The position numbers were made by a program, and so were the translations under genes. 64,000 bases of DNA from NCBI GenBank assembly GCA_021739695.1, contig JAIPBM010000016.1:27569-91568 (forward strand), read 5' to 3'. Shown in pieces: positions 55,007 through 63,066 of this stretch (within the stretch, counting starts at the first letter, position 1; every line of letters starts with the position of its first letter). This DNA is from Flavobacteriales bacterium. Its GTDB lineage: Bacteria > Bacteroidota > Bacteroidia > UBA10329. A model generated the notes under the pieces. The model worked only from the letters and a program-made list of their open reading frames with translations. It had not been told where the DNA came from and searched no databases.

Positions 55007-55637
55007 TAGTTTTTATTTCGTTCCACAAATATTTACATGCGTGAGCCTCTGTTTGAAATTCTAGACAACTAGTTTTACCGCCTCTCTCAGAATAGTAGGT
55101 TTCCCAAGCGCCAGTTTCCAATTGTCTGATGCAATATGCTTCATTAGGATATTCCTTATCAAACTCCACAACATTTGGGTTAATACCGTTATCAGTCATT
55201 AGCTTTCTAAGGTCATTGATTGTGTTGAGTGTGGGTTTTAGTTTTTCTTCCAACTCACAAAAAATTGTCCGAAGGTTGGACTTGTCGGTCATTGAGAAGA
55301 TTTCCAATAAATAACTGACACTTTCCGCTTTCCAAGCATATTTCAGAACGTCTTTATTGTATCGTTTCAAGAGTTTTGTAAGATTGGATTTGGTAGTGTC
55401 GCCATCGATTTCTTCTTCCAGCACAACAAGAAAGTCGTTTAGAGATTGAATTGAAATTGTCCAGTCACGTTGGGCATCAAGGATTTTCTCGGCAATTTGT
55501 TTGTCAGTTTCGTCAACGATTTGGCCATCATAAAACTTGTCATAGAGTTCGTCAAACGTCAGAAAGGGAATTTCATTCGTGTCCAAGTACTCTTGAACCG
55601 ATTTGTACAATTTTGGCTTGCGTTTCCAGAAGCACAT
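54975..55637 (-). CDS. Cassette gene: unknown acidic protein ending inside the repeat
   Basis: 220 residues, cytosolic (no signal). Mostly helical with VDETDKQIAEKILDAQRDW. The C-terminal third (YPNEAYCIRQLETGAWETYY, SERGGKTSCLEFQTEAHACKY) resembles a small domain found in bacterial immunity-like proteins; that similarity is weak. The last ~11 residues (THNTNYKNRA) are encoded by the repeat itself. A degenerate half repeat lies just upstream of the ATG (55656-55687). Confidence 0.65.
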   Translation of the reverse strand: MCFWKRKPKLYKSVQEYLDTNEIPFLTFDELYDKFYDGQIVDETDKQIAEKILDAQRDWTISIQSLNDFLVVLEEEIDGDTTKSNLTKLLKRYNKDVLKYAWKAESVSYLLEIFSMTDKSNLRTIFCELEEKLKPTLNTINDLRKLMTDNGINPNVVEFDKEYPNEAYCIRQLETGAWETYYSERGGKTSCLEFQTEAHACKYLWNEIKTTHNTNYKNRA

Positions 55638-55655
55638 GAGCTGATTTCAAATTAA

Positions 55656-55687
55656 CTATAACATTTCGTCCTACGTTAGAAACTGCT
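55656..55687 (-). repeat. Degenerate half of an attC-like repeat
   Basis: CTATAAC core, then CGTTAGAAACTGC as in type B copies; the sequence adjoining it (TTAATTTGAAA on the minus strand) matches that beside the 54073 repeat. Remnant of a lost site in the 95-bp leader. Confidence 0.4.
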
Positions 55688-55732
55688 AAATTTTCAAGTT
55701 AGAGCCGCGCTTTCAGATGGCTTTAAAAATTA

Positions 55733-55861
55733 CACACAACGGTTACAACTATGAAAATAGGGCTTTAATACCTGCGTCCTTTCGCCCGGAACCGAAAACT
55801 GCAAACCGTGATGAACTTGCGGCAAACACTTCACGCCCTATTTTGATAGCAGATGTTGTGG
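55733..55861 (-). repeat. attC-like repeat, type A
   Basis: 129 bp. Arms CTATGAAAATAGGGC / GCCCTATTTTGATAG with one G.G mismatch; spacers to the GTTGTG cores of about 7 and 4 nt. The gene stop TAA (55862-55864) abuts it. Confidence 0.82.
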
Positions 55862-56236
55862 TTAGTTGTTTTTTCCAAATGCGCTAACCTTTACTGATTC
55901 AGATTTTCGCCTTGCTGTTTTATAGATGTTCTTGTCAAATTTTTCAAAGATGATTTCATTCATTTTCGCATTATAGCAAAGAATGTAATCGGACAAGTCG
56001 CAACCGACATGTTGCGTTTCTATACCGTATTCGGTATTGAGAACATGCTGGTAGCGGTAGTCAATTCCATCACCTGTCAGGAACTGTTTCAGAGTACCAT
56101 TTTCAATGTCAGAACGCGCGTCAGTTTCCCCTGATTCGCAGCCGTACTTGCTGAAAACGTTATTGTCCTGAGCATTTGAATTTAACGCTCCGAGCAACAA
56201 AATTACTGTCGTCAATGTCAAAGCGTGATGTCTCAT
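55862..56236 (-). CDS. Cassette gene: small exported protein
   Basis: 124 residues from the ATG at 56236 (an upstream GTG at 56251 is in the repeat boundary). Signal peptide RHHALTLTTVILLLGALNSNAQ. The mature part contains Cys pairs (YGCESGETDA, HVGCDLSDYILC). No family recognised. Its TAA directly touches the repeat core: TAA-CCACAAC. Confidence 0.65.
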   Translation of the reverse strand: MRHHALTLTTVILLLGALNSNAQDNNVFSKYGCESGETDARSDIENGTLKQFLTGDGIDYRYQHVLNTEYGIETQHVGCDLSDYILCYNAKMNEIIFEKFDKNIYKTARRKSESVKVSAFGKNN

Positions 56237-56247
56237 ATTACAATTAA

Positions 56248-56377
56248 CCACAACGTTTCTCAGCTATGAAAAATAGGGTTTTAACTGCTTCGCCCTGTCC
56301 CACAGGACAGGAGTGAACAGATAAACCCGAACCCTGCGTAACTGATGAGCCCCTATTTGACATAGCTGGTGTTGTGG
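56248..56377 (-). repeat. attC-like repeat, type A variant
   Basis: 130 bp, arms AGCTATGAAAAATAGGG / CCCTATTTGACATAGCT, spacers 7 and 3 nt. A nested CCTGTCCCACAGGACAGG hairpin occupies the loop. The gene stop at 56378 abuts it. Confidence 0.82.
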
Positions 56378-56962
56378 TTAGTGTTTGATTTTTTGTTTCC
56401 AGTTTCTTTTTTCGACCGCACGGACGTTTTGGCAATTCTTTAAGCTGTCGAGATAGTGGATTAGGTCTTGGAGTTCTTGGTCAGCGCCTTGTCCCTTGAA
56501 CTCTTCAACATAAATAGCGTTTCCGTAGTTTTCTTGCGATTTATGCGGACTATCGTCAATGATTAGGATTTGCTCCAAGTTGTAACCCAGTTTCTTTAGC
56601 TTCTTTAAGCGCTTTAAATAATAATGATGGTCCAACAGGTCAACATTCAAATCGCCTTCACTGTCAAAAGTTTCTGGTTTCTTAAAGGTTGCTTGTTTTC
56701 GAGACCAACAGAATTTTGCTTCTCTAGTTAGATTCAAACGTTCGGTTATTTCTTCAACATACGTGTCTGATGCTGAAGACCAAATCGCCATGTCAAAATT
56801 GGTTGTCACATAGCGGATGAATTCTTCAAGGAACGGTCGTTTATAAACGAAGTAGTCACCCATTTTGAAATCTTCCTCATTTTCAAGTCGACTCCGAGTA
56901 GCGTAAACCAACGTTTCGTCAATGTCCAAAACCAGCAATATGGGCGACTTCTCTAGCGTCAT
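56378..56962 (-). CDS. Cassette gene: HAD phosphatase, FCP1/NIF-like
   Basis: 194 residues. Motif I is LLVLDIDETLVYATRSR (nucleophile Asp of DxDET), motif II FDMAIWSSASDTYVEEI, and the acidic motif III LEQILIIDDSPHKSQEN. This is the NLI-interacting-factor/FCP1 small-phosphatase fold, usually eukaryotic; bacterial copies are of unknown role. C-terminus KRNWKQKIKH is basic. The TAA touches the repeat core. Confidence 0.85.
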   Translation of the reverse strand: MTLEKSPILLVLDIDETLVYATRSRLENEEDFKMGDYFVYKRPFLEEFIRYVTTNFDMAIWSSASDTYVEEITERLNLTREAKFCWSRKQATFKKPETFDSEGDLNVDLLDHHYYLKRLKKLKKLGYNLEQILIIDDSPHKSQENYGNAIYVEEFKGQGADQELQDLIHYLDSLKNCQNVRAVEKRNWKQKIKH

Positions 56963-56972
56963 TTTACATTAA

Positions 56973-57100
56973 CCACAACGGTTTTTGCTATGAAAAGCAG
57001 GGTTTAGACAGCTTCGACCTTTCACCTGAAAGTGAGTTTGAAGAAACTGCTGAAGCTGCGTGACGCACTCTCACCCTGTTTTTCATAGCAATTGTTGTGG
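56973..57100 (-). repeat. attC-like repeat, type A variant
   Basis: 128 bp, arms GCTATGAAAAGCAGGG / CCCTGTTTTTCATAGC (15 of 16 pairs), spacers 7 and 4 nt. Central palindrome TTTCACCTGAAAGTGAG. 10 bp after the stop of the large gene upstream. Confidence 0.82.
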
Positions 57101-57110
57101 TGTCGTTGTT

Positions 57111-59594
57111 TTATTCTTTTAATATTCTGAATGTCTCTCGTCTTCCGTCAACGTTAGTTACGAAAAGAAGATAAAGTCCAGAATTAAGTTCACTAATTGT
57201 CAAGTGATGGAGTTGTCCGAAGAAAACGCTACTATCCACAAGTTTTCCAACCGCGTCATACAATTCAAAACTGTAGTCGTCAGCGACCTCTGTTTGAATA
57301 CTGATTTTGTCAAAAGCTGGATTAGGGAAAATTGAAATTTGACTGTCCTTGTCGTTGCCTGAGAGACCAACTGTCAATAGACTGATAGAATCGGAAAATG
57401 CTTGACATCCATTGTTGTCTGTGAGCAGAATGTAGTAATAACCGTTCTGTGTCGGGGTGTAGGTTTGATTGGTTTCGCCAGTAAGGACTGCTCCTTCAAA
57501 GTACCATTGATTTCCATTTGGCACGTCAGATTCAAGAGTAGTTCCATTAAGAGATATTTCAGGAGCAACAGGCAATGGGTTTACAACAACAGTAGTTTCC
57601 AATGATGTCGCACTACAGCCAAAGGAATTTTCTACAGTTAAGTAATAGTCGTCTGCGGAACTAACATAAATTGACTGCGTAGTTTCTCCATTCGGAAACC
57701 ACAAATATTCCGTTTCTACAGATGCGGTAAGCAATATCGAATCACCTTCGCATATCGTTGTTGAACCGCTGGCAGAAATTGTTGGGACAACGGGTAGAGC
57801 ATTGACGATTACTTCAACGTCTGAACTTGTAGCCTCGCATCCGTTTCCGTCCGATACAGTTACAGAATAGATGTCAGAATCTGTGACAGTTATGCTTTGC
57901 GAGCTTAAACCGATAGACCATGAGTAATTATCGCCAATACTTGAAGTGAGAATAACAGAATCTCCATCACAGAAAACAGTAGGTCCACTGCTTGAAATTG
58001 TTGGGGTTGGTGGCAAATCATTCACTAGAACAACTGCCGTGTCCGATGTTGCAGAACATCCATTTCCATCAACCACGGTCACAGAATATTCTCCAGAATT
58101 GAGTGCGGTTATTGTTTGAGTTGTAGCACCATTCGACCACAAGTAGTCAGCTGAAATACTTGACGATATTATCACAGAATCGCCTTGACAAAATGTCAAC
58201 GAACCGCTTAAATCCAATACTGGACTTGGTAATGGATGAGCAACAATCATGGTTTCCGAAGATGTTGACGAACAACCGTTTGCGTCCGTCACGACAATCG
58301 AATAATCACCAGAAGATTGGACGGTGATTGACTGATTTGTGCTAGCATTTGACCAGAGGTAGGAATCCGCTGAAGATGAAGTAAGAATAACCGAATCTCC
58401 TTGACAGAATATACTTGCACCGCTAAGTGAGATACTGGGTTCTGGTGGATTCGGATTAACCGTAACGACTAATGGCTGTGATGATGCCGTACAACCGTTT
58501 TCATCTGTGACGGTTACAAAATAAGAACCCGCTTCATAAACAGCAACGGACTGAGATTCTTGATTTTCATAAGACCACAAATTACCAGTCGTGCTGCTCG
58601 ATGTTAAAACAACGCTATCTCCTTCGCAAAACGTAGTTGATCCAGTAATTGCTACGGTAGGAGTAACAGGCATACAGGTATTGTACTTCCACACTTGACT
58701 GATGCCGTTACCAGCGTATATATAGTTGTCAGCAGCAGCCAGTGACCTAATACTTGTGTTCGTGAACCCTGTATTAAAAGCACTCCAATTATCCCCGTTA
58801 TCACTGGACACATACACCCCACCACTGCCAATTGCGGCATAAATTATTCCATTGGAGATTACCATCGAATAAACCGAAAGATTAAGTGTATTGAGGTCAA
58901 CCCAATTACTACCATTGTCTGTGGATCTATATACGCCACCATCAGTCCCAGCGAAAACAGTACTTCCATCCGTAACTAATGAAAGGATATGGTCATTATT
59001 GTCAAAAACATTCCCAACCCAAGACCAAGAACTACCATTGTTTGTCGAATGATAAAGTCCAGCTCCATCTGTCCCCGCAAAGACATGACTTCCATTAGTG
59101 GCAAGGGATAAAATCGTAGAATTCGTTGGAATTGACAACTGTGACCATGAAGAACCGTTATTCGTGGTTTTCCAAACACCAGGATTTGAACCAGCATATA
59201 AACCACTACCATTCTTGGCAAATGAAGATATTGTAGGGTCAGTTGGAAGTCCATTGTTGACAGCTACCCAGCTACTTCCTGTGTCACTTGATAGGGCGAC
59301 ACCGTCATCAATCCCAACCGTTGCACCGTCATTTACACCTGCGAACACATTGGAACCGATATTAATAAAGGCATGGATGTCGGCAGATGGAAACATTCCG
59401 TTATTGGCGGTATTCCAAGTGCTTCCTGTGTCTGTCGATAAATAGATGCCATCGTTAGTTCCAGCATAAATATTCTGACCATCAACGAGCAAGCATTGAA
59501 CACCGCTAACTTCAAAGTCTGAAATCTGCTGCCACTGTGCTACTGAGGTAGATATTGATAGACTGCAAATTATAGTCACAAATAGGTCTTTCAT
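57111..59594 (-). CDS. Cassette gene: large T9SS-exported BNR/Ig-like protein
   Basis: 827 residues with a signal peptide (residues 1-18). Residues about 35-310 are six to seven BNR/sortilin-like repeats (GTNDGIYLSTDTGSTWNTAN), forming a beta-propeller. Residues about 315-720 are five or six Ig/PKD-like repeats (GDSVILTSS..LWSNGxTTQ). A T9SS sorting domain closes the protein (ISIFPNPAFDKISIQ; LNSGLYLLFVTNVDG). A surface or secreted adhesin-like protein, very large for a cassette. Only 22 bp, with no repeat, separate its ATG from the next gene. Confidence 0.85.
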   Translation of the reverse strand: MKDLFVTIICSLSISTSVAQWQQISDFEVSGVQCLLVDGQNIYAGTNDGIYLSTDTGSTWNTANNGMFPSADIHAFINIGSNVFAGVNDGATVGIDDGVALSSDTGSSWVAVNNGLPTDPTISSFAKNGSGLYAGSNPGVWKTTNNGSSWSQLSIPTNSTILSLATNGSHVFAGTDGAGLYHSTNNGSSWSWVGNVFDNNDHILSLVTDGSTVFAGTDGGVYRSTDNGSNWVDLNTLNLSVYSMVISNGIIYAAIGSGGVYVSSDNGDNWSAFNTGFTNTSIRSLAAADNYIYAGNGISQVWKYNTCMPVTPTVAITGSTTFCEGDSVVLTSSSTTGNLWSYENQESQSVAVYEAGSYFVTVTDENGCTASSQPLVVTVNPNPPEPSISLSGASIFCQGDSVILTSSSADSYLWSNASTNQSITVQSSGDYSIVVTDANGCSSTSSETMIVAHPLPSPVLDLSGSLTFCQGDSVIISSSISADYLWSNGATTQTITALNSGEYSVTVVDGNGCSATSDTAVVLVNDLPPTPTISSSGPTVFCDGDSVILTSSIGDNYSWSIGLSSQSITVTDSDIYSVTVSDGNGCEATSSDVEVIVNALPVVPTISASGSTTICEGDSILLTASVETEYLWFPNGETTQSIYVSSADDYYLTVENSFGCSATSLETTVVVNPLPVAPEISLNGTTLESDVPNGNQWYFEGAVLTGETNQTYTPTQNGYYYILLTDNNGCQAFSDSISLLTVGLSGNDKDSQISIFPNPAFDKISIQTEVADDYSFELYDAVGKLVDSSVFFGQLHHLTISELNSGLYLLFVTNVDGRRETFRILKE

Positions 59595-59616
59595 TTTTCT
59601 GATTTAGTATGGCGTT

Positions 59617-60138
59617 CTACGACAATAGAATTTCGATTGTTTTGACAAAGTCATTATCCGAGGTTTCTTTCTTTGTTTTATTGATTAGGTCGGGTAGACA
59701 ACTTCTCATCAAGCTTTCAAGTTTGCCAATCTTATCAAACTCGGCATTAAAGTTTACCAGTACCAACTTTAAGTTATCATACGCCATTCTTGCTTCATAT
59801 TCAAAAGTGTCAGAAGTGTTGCCTTGAGTGTAAGGGAATTCCTTGTGTTTGAGTAGGGAATTGAACCATGCAAATTTTCTCGGGTCAAAATGACAGCTTA
59901 TTCTTTCTGTGAAACTTTTGCTGGAAGCTTTACCGACATAAACCATTTTGTCAGAATTGCCCTTAAAAAAGTAAATCCCAGTACCGTGATATATTATTTC
60001 ATCTGTTTCTGAATCGATAATCAAGTCTTTCATCAAAAACTCATTAAGTTTTTTTCCTGTGTTCTTCTTCCTGATTTCGTCACAGAATGAGGCAAGTGTC
60101 ATTGACTTAATTTCTGAATACTGAAAGACATATTTCAT
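59617..60138 (-). CDS. Cassette gene: GIY-YIG-like protein
   Basis: 173 residues. GTGIYFFKGNSDKMVYVGKASSKSFTERISCHF (residues about 51-83, written here as GIYFF, YVGKA and ERISCHF blocks) matches the GIY-YIG nuclease core: GIY, YVG and the Arg of the following helix. Family members cut DNA or RNA in repair, restriction or mobile-element homing. A catalytic Glu is not certain (candidate in DTFEYEARMA). It lies immediately upstream of the large exported gene in one apparent cassette. Confidence 0.72.
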   Translation of the reverse strand: MKYVFQYSEIKSMTLASFCDEIRKKNTGKKLNEFLMKDLIIDSETDEIIYHGTGIYFFKGNSDKMVYVGKASSKSFTERISCHFDPRKFAWFNSLLKHKEFPYTQGNTSDTFEYEARMAYDNLKLVLVNFNAEFDKIGKLESLMRSCLPDLINKTKKETSDNDFVKTIEILLS

Positions 60139-60281
60139 AAGGTTTATTCTGTCAAGGAGAAGTTGTCCGTGGATGTAATTGCAACACCGTCAGATAAGGG
60201 AAACTCTTTAATTGGTCATAGTGTAAGTCCGTACAACATCTGCGGTTTAGATTTCACGTTTCAGGTTGTTTTCACAATGCA

Positions 60282-60410
60282 CCACAACGGTTACTGCTAT
60301 GAAAATAGGGCTTTAACACCTTCGACCTTTCACCCGCAACCGAACTTGGTAGAAACAACCGAGACTTGCGTACCTGTCGTCACGCCCTATTTTGATAGCA
60401 GTTGTTGTGC
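60282..60410 (-). repeat. attC-like repeat, type A
   Basis: 129 bp, arms GCTATGAAAATAGGGC / GCCCTATTTTGATAGC with one G.G mismatch; spacers 7 and 4 nt. 27 bp after the stop of the exonuclease gene's neighbour at 60438. Confidence 0.82.
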
Positions 60411-60437
60411 AATCGGCTTTTCTTTTCATTCCTGCTG

Positions 60438-61349
60438 TCATAGGTTTTTCATGAAGTCGGCTTCTGATAAGATTTCAAGTTCCGACCCCTTTTCAATTAG
60501 CGTAATGGCTTTGGCTTGTTTACTGCTCATTCCGTCTTCGCCAACGACACGGTAATCTTGTTGTCCAACGACTAAGAAGTCCGTGCTTTTCGTGACACCT
60601 TTTCCGATGATGCCCCCGATGTCAGCAATTGCTTGTTGAGCTTCAGACCTAACCATAGATGAAAGTGCTCCTGTAAAAACAACGGTTCTTCCATAAAAGA
60701 TACTGTCAGTATTGTGCTTAGATGGATCGCCAACTATGCTGTCGAGGTCTTTCGGCTTGTACGTTCGTTTAGTTTGAGACGGCTGATAACCACCGCTGTA
60801 AAGTTGTCCAACAGTTGTTTTTAGTTTTTCTGGGAAATCGTCAATTGAAGAAACTCCAGCAGCCTCGAATGCTTTCAAAGCAAGTTCGGCAGTTGCTCTG
60901 CTGTCAGAGCCTGCGCGGTGATGTTTGAATTCGATTTGGTTTAAGCGACAAAGTGATTTCAAGTCATAAGCGGGCAGTCCTTGCCAAACCTTCTTTGAGA
61001 AAATATAACTGCACGAGTAATTCAATGTCGGGAATGGTAAACTATATGCTTCAAGAGTTCTACGAAGCACACTCATGTCGAAACCTGCGTTGTGGGCAAT
61101 TAGAAATTTGTTTTCTACGAGCGGTTTTATTTCCGACCACAGTTCATTGAATTCAGGCTTGTCCGCTACATGTTCAGGACGAATACCATGAATGAGTATG
61201 TTGAAGTAATCGAATTCGGGATAGATTGGTTTGATTAACCATGATTTCGTTTCCACAATTTGTCCAGATTGAACAAATGTCAACCCTATTTCACAGGGGC
61301 TGTCGCGTTGAGCTGTCGCGGTTTCAAAGTCTATTGTAATGAAGTCCAT
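60438..61349 (-). CDS. Cassette gene: DEDDh exonuclease-BRCT fusion
   Basis: 303 residues. An N-terminal DnaQ-like 3'-5' exonuclease domain (1-165) has all DEDDh motifs: MDFITIDFETATAQ, AHNAGFDMSVLRRTL, and HHRAGSDSRATAEL. A C-terminal BRCT domain (about 215-303) reads YGRTVVFTGALSSMVRSEAQ, ADIGGIIGKGVTKSTDFLVV. Similar exonuclease-BRCT proteins are linked to DNA repair. As a cassette cargo it could protect or modify DNA; that is inference. Confidence 0.88.
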   Translation of the reverse strand: MDFITIDFETATAQRDSPCEIGLTFVQSGQIVETKSWLIKPIYPEFDYFNILIHGIRPEHVADKPEFNELWSEIKPLVENKFLIAHNAGFDMSVLRRTLEAYSLPFPTLNYSCSYIFSKKVWQGLPAYDLKSLCRLNQIEFKHHRAGSDSRATAELALKAFEAAGVSSIDDFPEKLKTTVGQLYSGGYQPSQTKRTYKPKDLDSIVGDPSKHNTDSIFYGRTVVFTGALSSMVRSEAQQAIADIGGIIGKGVTKSTDFLVVGQQDYRVVGEDGMSSKQAKAITLIEKGSELEILSEADFMKNL

Positions 61350-61389
61350 TGGTAAGTTTCAGGTTGGTACTGAGTGTCATTAAGCTGTT

Positions 61390-61517
61390 GCACAACGGTT
61401 TCCGCTAAAGATAATGCGTTAGAAACTGCCGTCCTTTCGCCATGCACGGACAGCGCAGAACGAAACTGTGACTGACTGACGTACAGTCGCACGCATTAGG
61501 TTTAGTGGTTGTTGTGT
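61390..61517 (-). repeat. attC-like repeat, type B
   Basis: 128 bp, arms CCGCTAAAGATAATGCGT / ACGCATTAGGTTTAGTGG (15 of 18 pairs), spacers 5 and 2 nt. 4 bp from the stop at 61522. Confidence 0.82.
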
Positions 61518-61521
61518 GTAG

Positions 61522-62184
61522 TTATTTCTTTTCAAATTCCGATTTCGCTATCTGATTTCCATGTTCGTCCCAATAGATTGTGTCGCAACATTTACTCGAA
61601 AACATTTTGAGCGAACCGTTCTTGTAGTATTCAGTTCTGTGGAGGAAGCTGCCGTAAATGTCTTCCTTGAAATTCTCAGCATTTATTTTTCCAGTCGGGT
61701 AGAATTCAAGTTCAATTCTATTTGCGTCATTCAGTTCGTCTGCATTGAATACGACCAGTCTTAGTTTGCCTGTCTCATACCAGTTCTTGAATGATACGTT
61801 GTAATACATGCCTTCCATTTTCTTGTCGTCATGGTTATAAACAGTAATTGTCGTGTCCCACCTGTTGAATTCCTCATAAATTTTTATGCCGTCTTTATTC
61901 CAAAATTCCTTTTTAAAGTACAATCCCTTTTCAGGGTAAGAGTAGCTGGCGGCTATCTGCGACTTTTCAGTGTCGTAATAAATTTTGGTTGTCGATAAGC
62001 ACTTGACAAATGCGTCAAAGTTTTTCAGGGTGAAAACGGTGTCGGCCTTGATTGAACTTGAAGTTGTCGAATTAGGCAAGAACATTTTTACAAATGCTGT
62101 GTCAGAAACCGTAAAACTCGTCTCTTGAGCGGAAGACCTGTCCTGAATGAACAATATGGCAAGAATGAGGAGGAGTTGCTTCAC
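61522..62184 (-). CDS. Cassette gene: exported MORN/YwqK-like protein
   Basis: I start at the GTG at 62184 (VKQLLLILAILFIQDRSSAQ, a signal peptide, ~220 residues); a longer ORF to 62304 is encoded by the repeat itself. The mature part carries YwqK-type MORN-like repeats (FKNWYETGKLRLVVFN; LEFYPTGKINAENFKED; EYYKNGSLKMFSSKCCDTI). Such proteins are sometimes listed as antitoxins, with little proof. Confidence 0.68.
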   Translation of the reverse strand: MKQLLLILAILFIQDRSSAQETSFTVSDTAFVKMFLPNSTTSSSIKADTVFTLKNFDAFVKCLSTTKIYYDTEKSQIAASYSYPEKGLYFKKEFWNKDGIKIYEEFNRWDTTITVYNHDDKKMEGMYYNVSFKNWYETGKLRLVVFNADELNDANRIELEFYPTGKINAENFKEDIYGSFLHRTEYYKNGSLKMFSSKCCDTIYWDEHGNQIAKSEFEKK

Positions 62185-62198
62185 GGTTTTATAATTAC

Positions 62199-62326
62199 AC
62201 ACAACGGTTTCCGCTAAAGATAATGCGTTGGAAACTGCCGTCCTTTCGCCATGCACGGACAGCGCAGAACAAAACTGAGTATGACTGACGTACTGTCCAA
62301 GCATTAGATTTTAGCGGTTGTTGTGT
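62199..62326 (-). repeat. attC-like repeat, type B
   Basis: 128 bp. Same arms as 61390-61517 with small changes (GCATTAGATTTTAGCGG); closely matches that copy across the loop. 10 bp from the stop at 62337. Confidence 0.82.
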
Positions 62327-62336
62327 GTTCGTGCTT

Positions 62337-62894
62337 TTATTTTATTTCCCAGTTTTCAAGTACGTAACTCCCAAACAGGCCCTCCCTGCATTCAATATTA
62401 AAAATGCCAATCGGTCGTCCGTCTATAGGTTTTCTGTCTAATAGCTTATAGACCTCCTTACTTCCAGAGAACGTTTCGAGCTGTCCATTGAATTCATAAC
62501 GTATTGATGCCCAACTTCTGCTCGTGCCTTTAAGGACATCCAATATTTCCAAGTCATACGTTTCAAGCGGGTTTTGTTCAGAGTAAGCCTTATTTACAAA
62601 GCAAAATGGCAATAGAATGAAACCGTTCAGAATAAGAGAAAATCCAATCGTGTATTTGATTGCATTCAAGGTCACGACCAGTTTTTCCTTTCGTACATCT
62701 TTCACGTTAAACAGCAGAAATTTTCTACGTGTCAGAATTACAAGTAAAAGTCCCGCAATTATTGGAAAGTAGTAGATGAGAAAAGCTGGTTCGTTAAGAA
62801 TGTCCTTGCCGTAAAAGCGATTGTTTATTACCATAAAAATGCCGCTGATAATCAACAGATACCAAAGTGGTTTCTCATTTTTTTCAACGTTCAT
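62337..62894 (-). CDS. Cassette gene: membrane protein, unknown
   Basis: 185 residues with three membrane helices (WYLLIISGIFMVINNRFYG; FLIYYFPIIAGLLLVILT; TIGFSLILNGFILLPFCFV) and a soluble beta domain (ILDVLKGTSRSWASIRYEFN, ETFSGSKEVYKLLD) resembling DUF3592-type membrane proteins. Function unknown. Confidence 0.65.
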   Translation of the reverse strand: MNVEKNEKPLWYLLIISGIFMVINNRFYGKDILNEPAFLIYYFPIIAGLLLVILTRRKFLLFNVKDVRKEKLVVTLNAIKYTIGFSLILNGFILLPFCFVNKAYSEQNPLETYDLEILDVLKGTSRSWASIRYEFNGQLETFSGSKEVYKLLDRKPIDGRPIGIFNIECREGLFGSYVLENWEIK

Positions 62895-62938
62895 GGCTTC
62901 ACTTTACTAAAGAGCTTTCGGTACGCGTTCAGCATGAC

Positions 62939-63066
62939 ACACAACGGTTACAACTATGAAAATAGGGCTTTAATACCTGCGTCCTTTCGCCCGAAACCGA
63001 AAACTGCAAACTGTGATGAACTTGCGGCAAACACTTCACGCCCTGTTTTTATAGTTGATGTTGTGG
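62939..63066 (-). repeat. attC-like repeat, type A
   Basis: 128 bp, arms AACTATGAAAATAGGGC / GCCCTGTTTTTATAGTT (15 of 17 pairs), spacers 6 and 3 nt. The TAA of the gene upstream abuts it. Confidence 0.82.

Noticed and set aside
60163..60555. Plus-strand ORF across the 60.3-kb repeat
   Set aside because: Runs through the palindrome and the antisense of the exonuclease gene; no protein-like features.
62185..62304. Longer start for the MORN-like cassette gene
   Set aside because: The extra 40 residues are encoded by the repeat; the GTG at 62184 begins a proper signal peptide.
54073..63066. CRISPR array
   Set aside because: Repeats are ~128 bp, palindromic and separated by complete genes of varying size; no short regular spacers and no cas genes.
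54073..63066. Plain rho-independent terminators between minus-strand genes
   Set aside because: Far too long and too similar to each other, with mismatched arms, conserved outer cores and no consistent T run.
54073..63066. MITE or REP-type mobile palindromes as the first explanation
   Set aside because: Kept only as the alternative: copies are confined to one region, in one orientation relative to genes and close to gene 3' ends, and no target-site duplications were seen.
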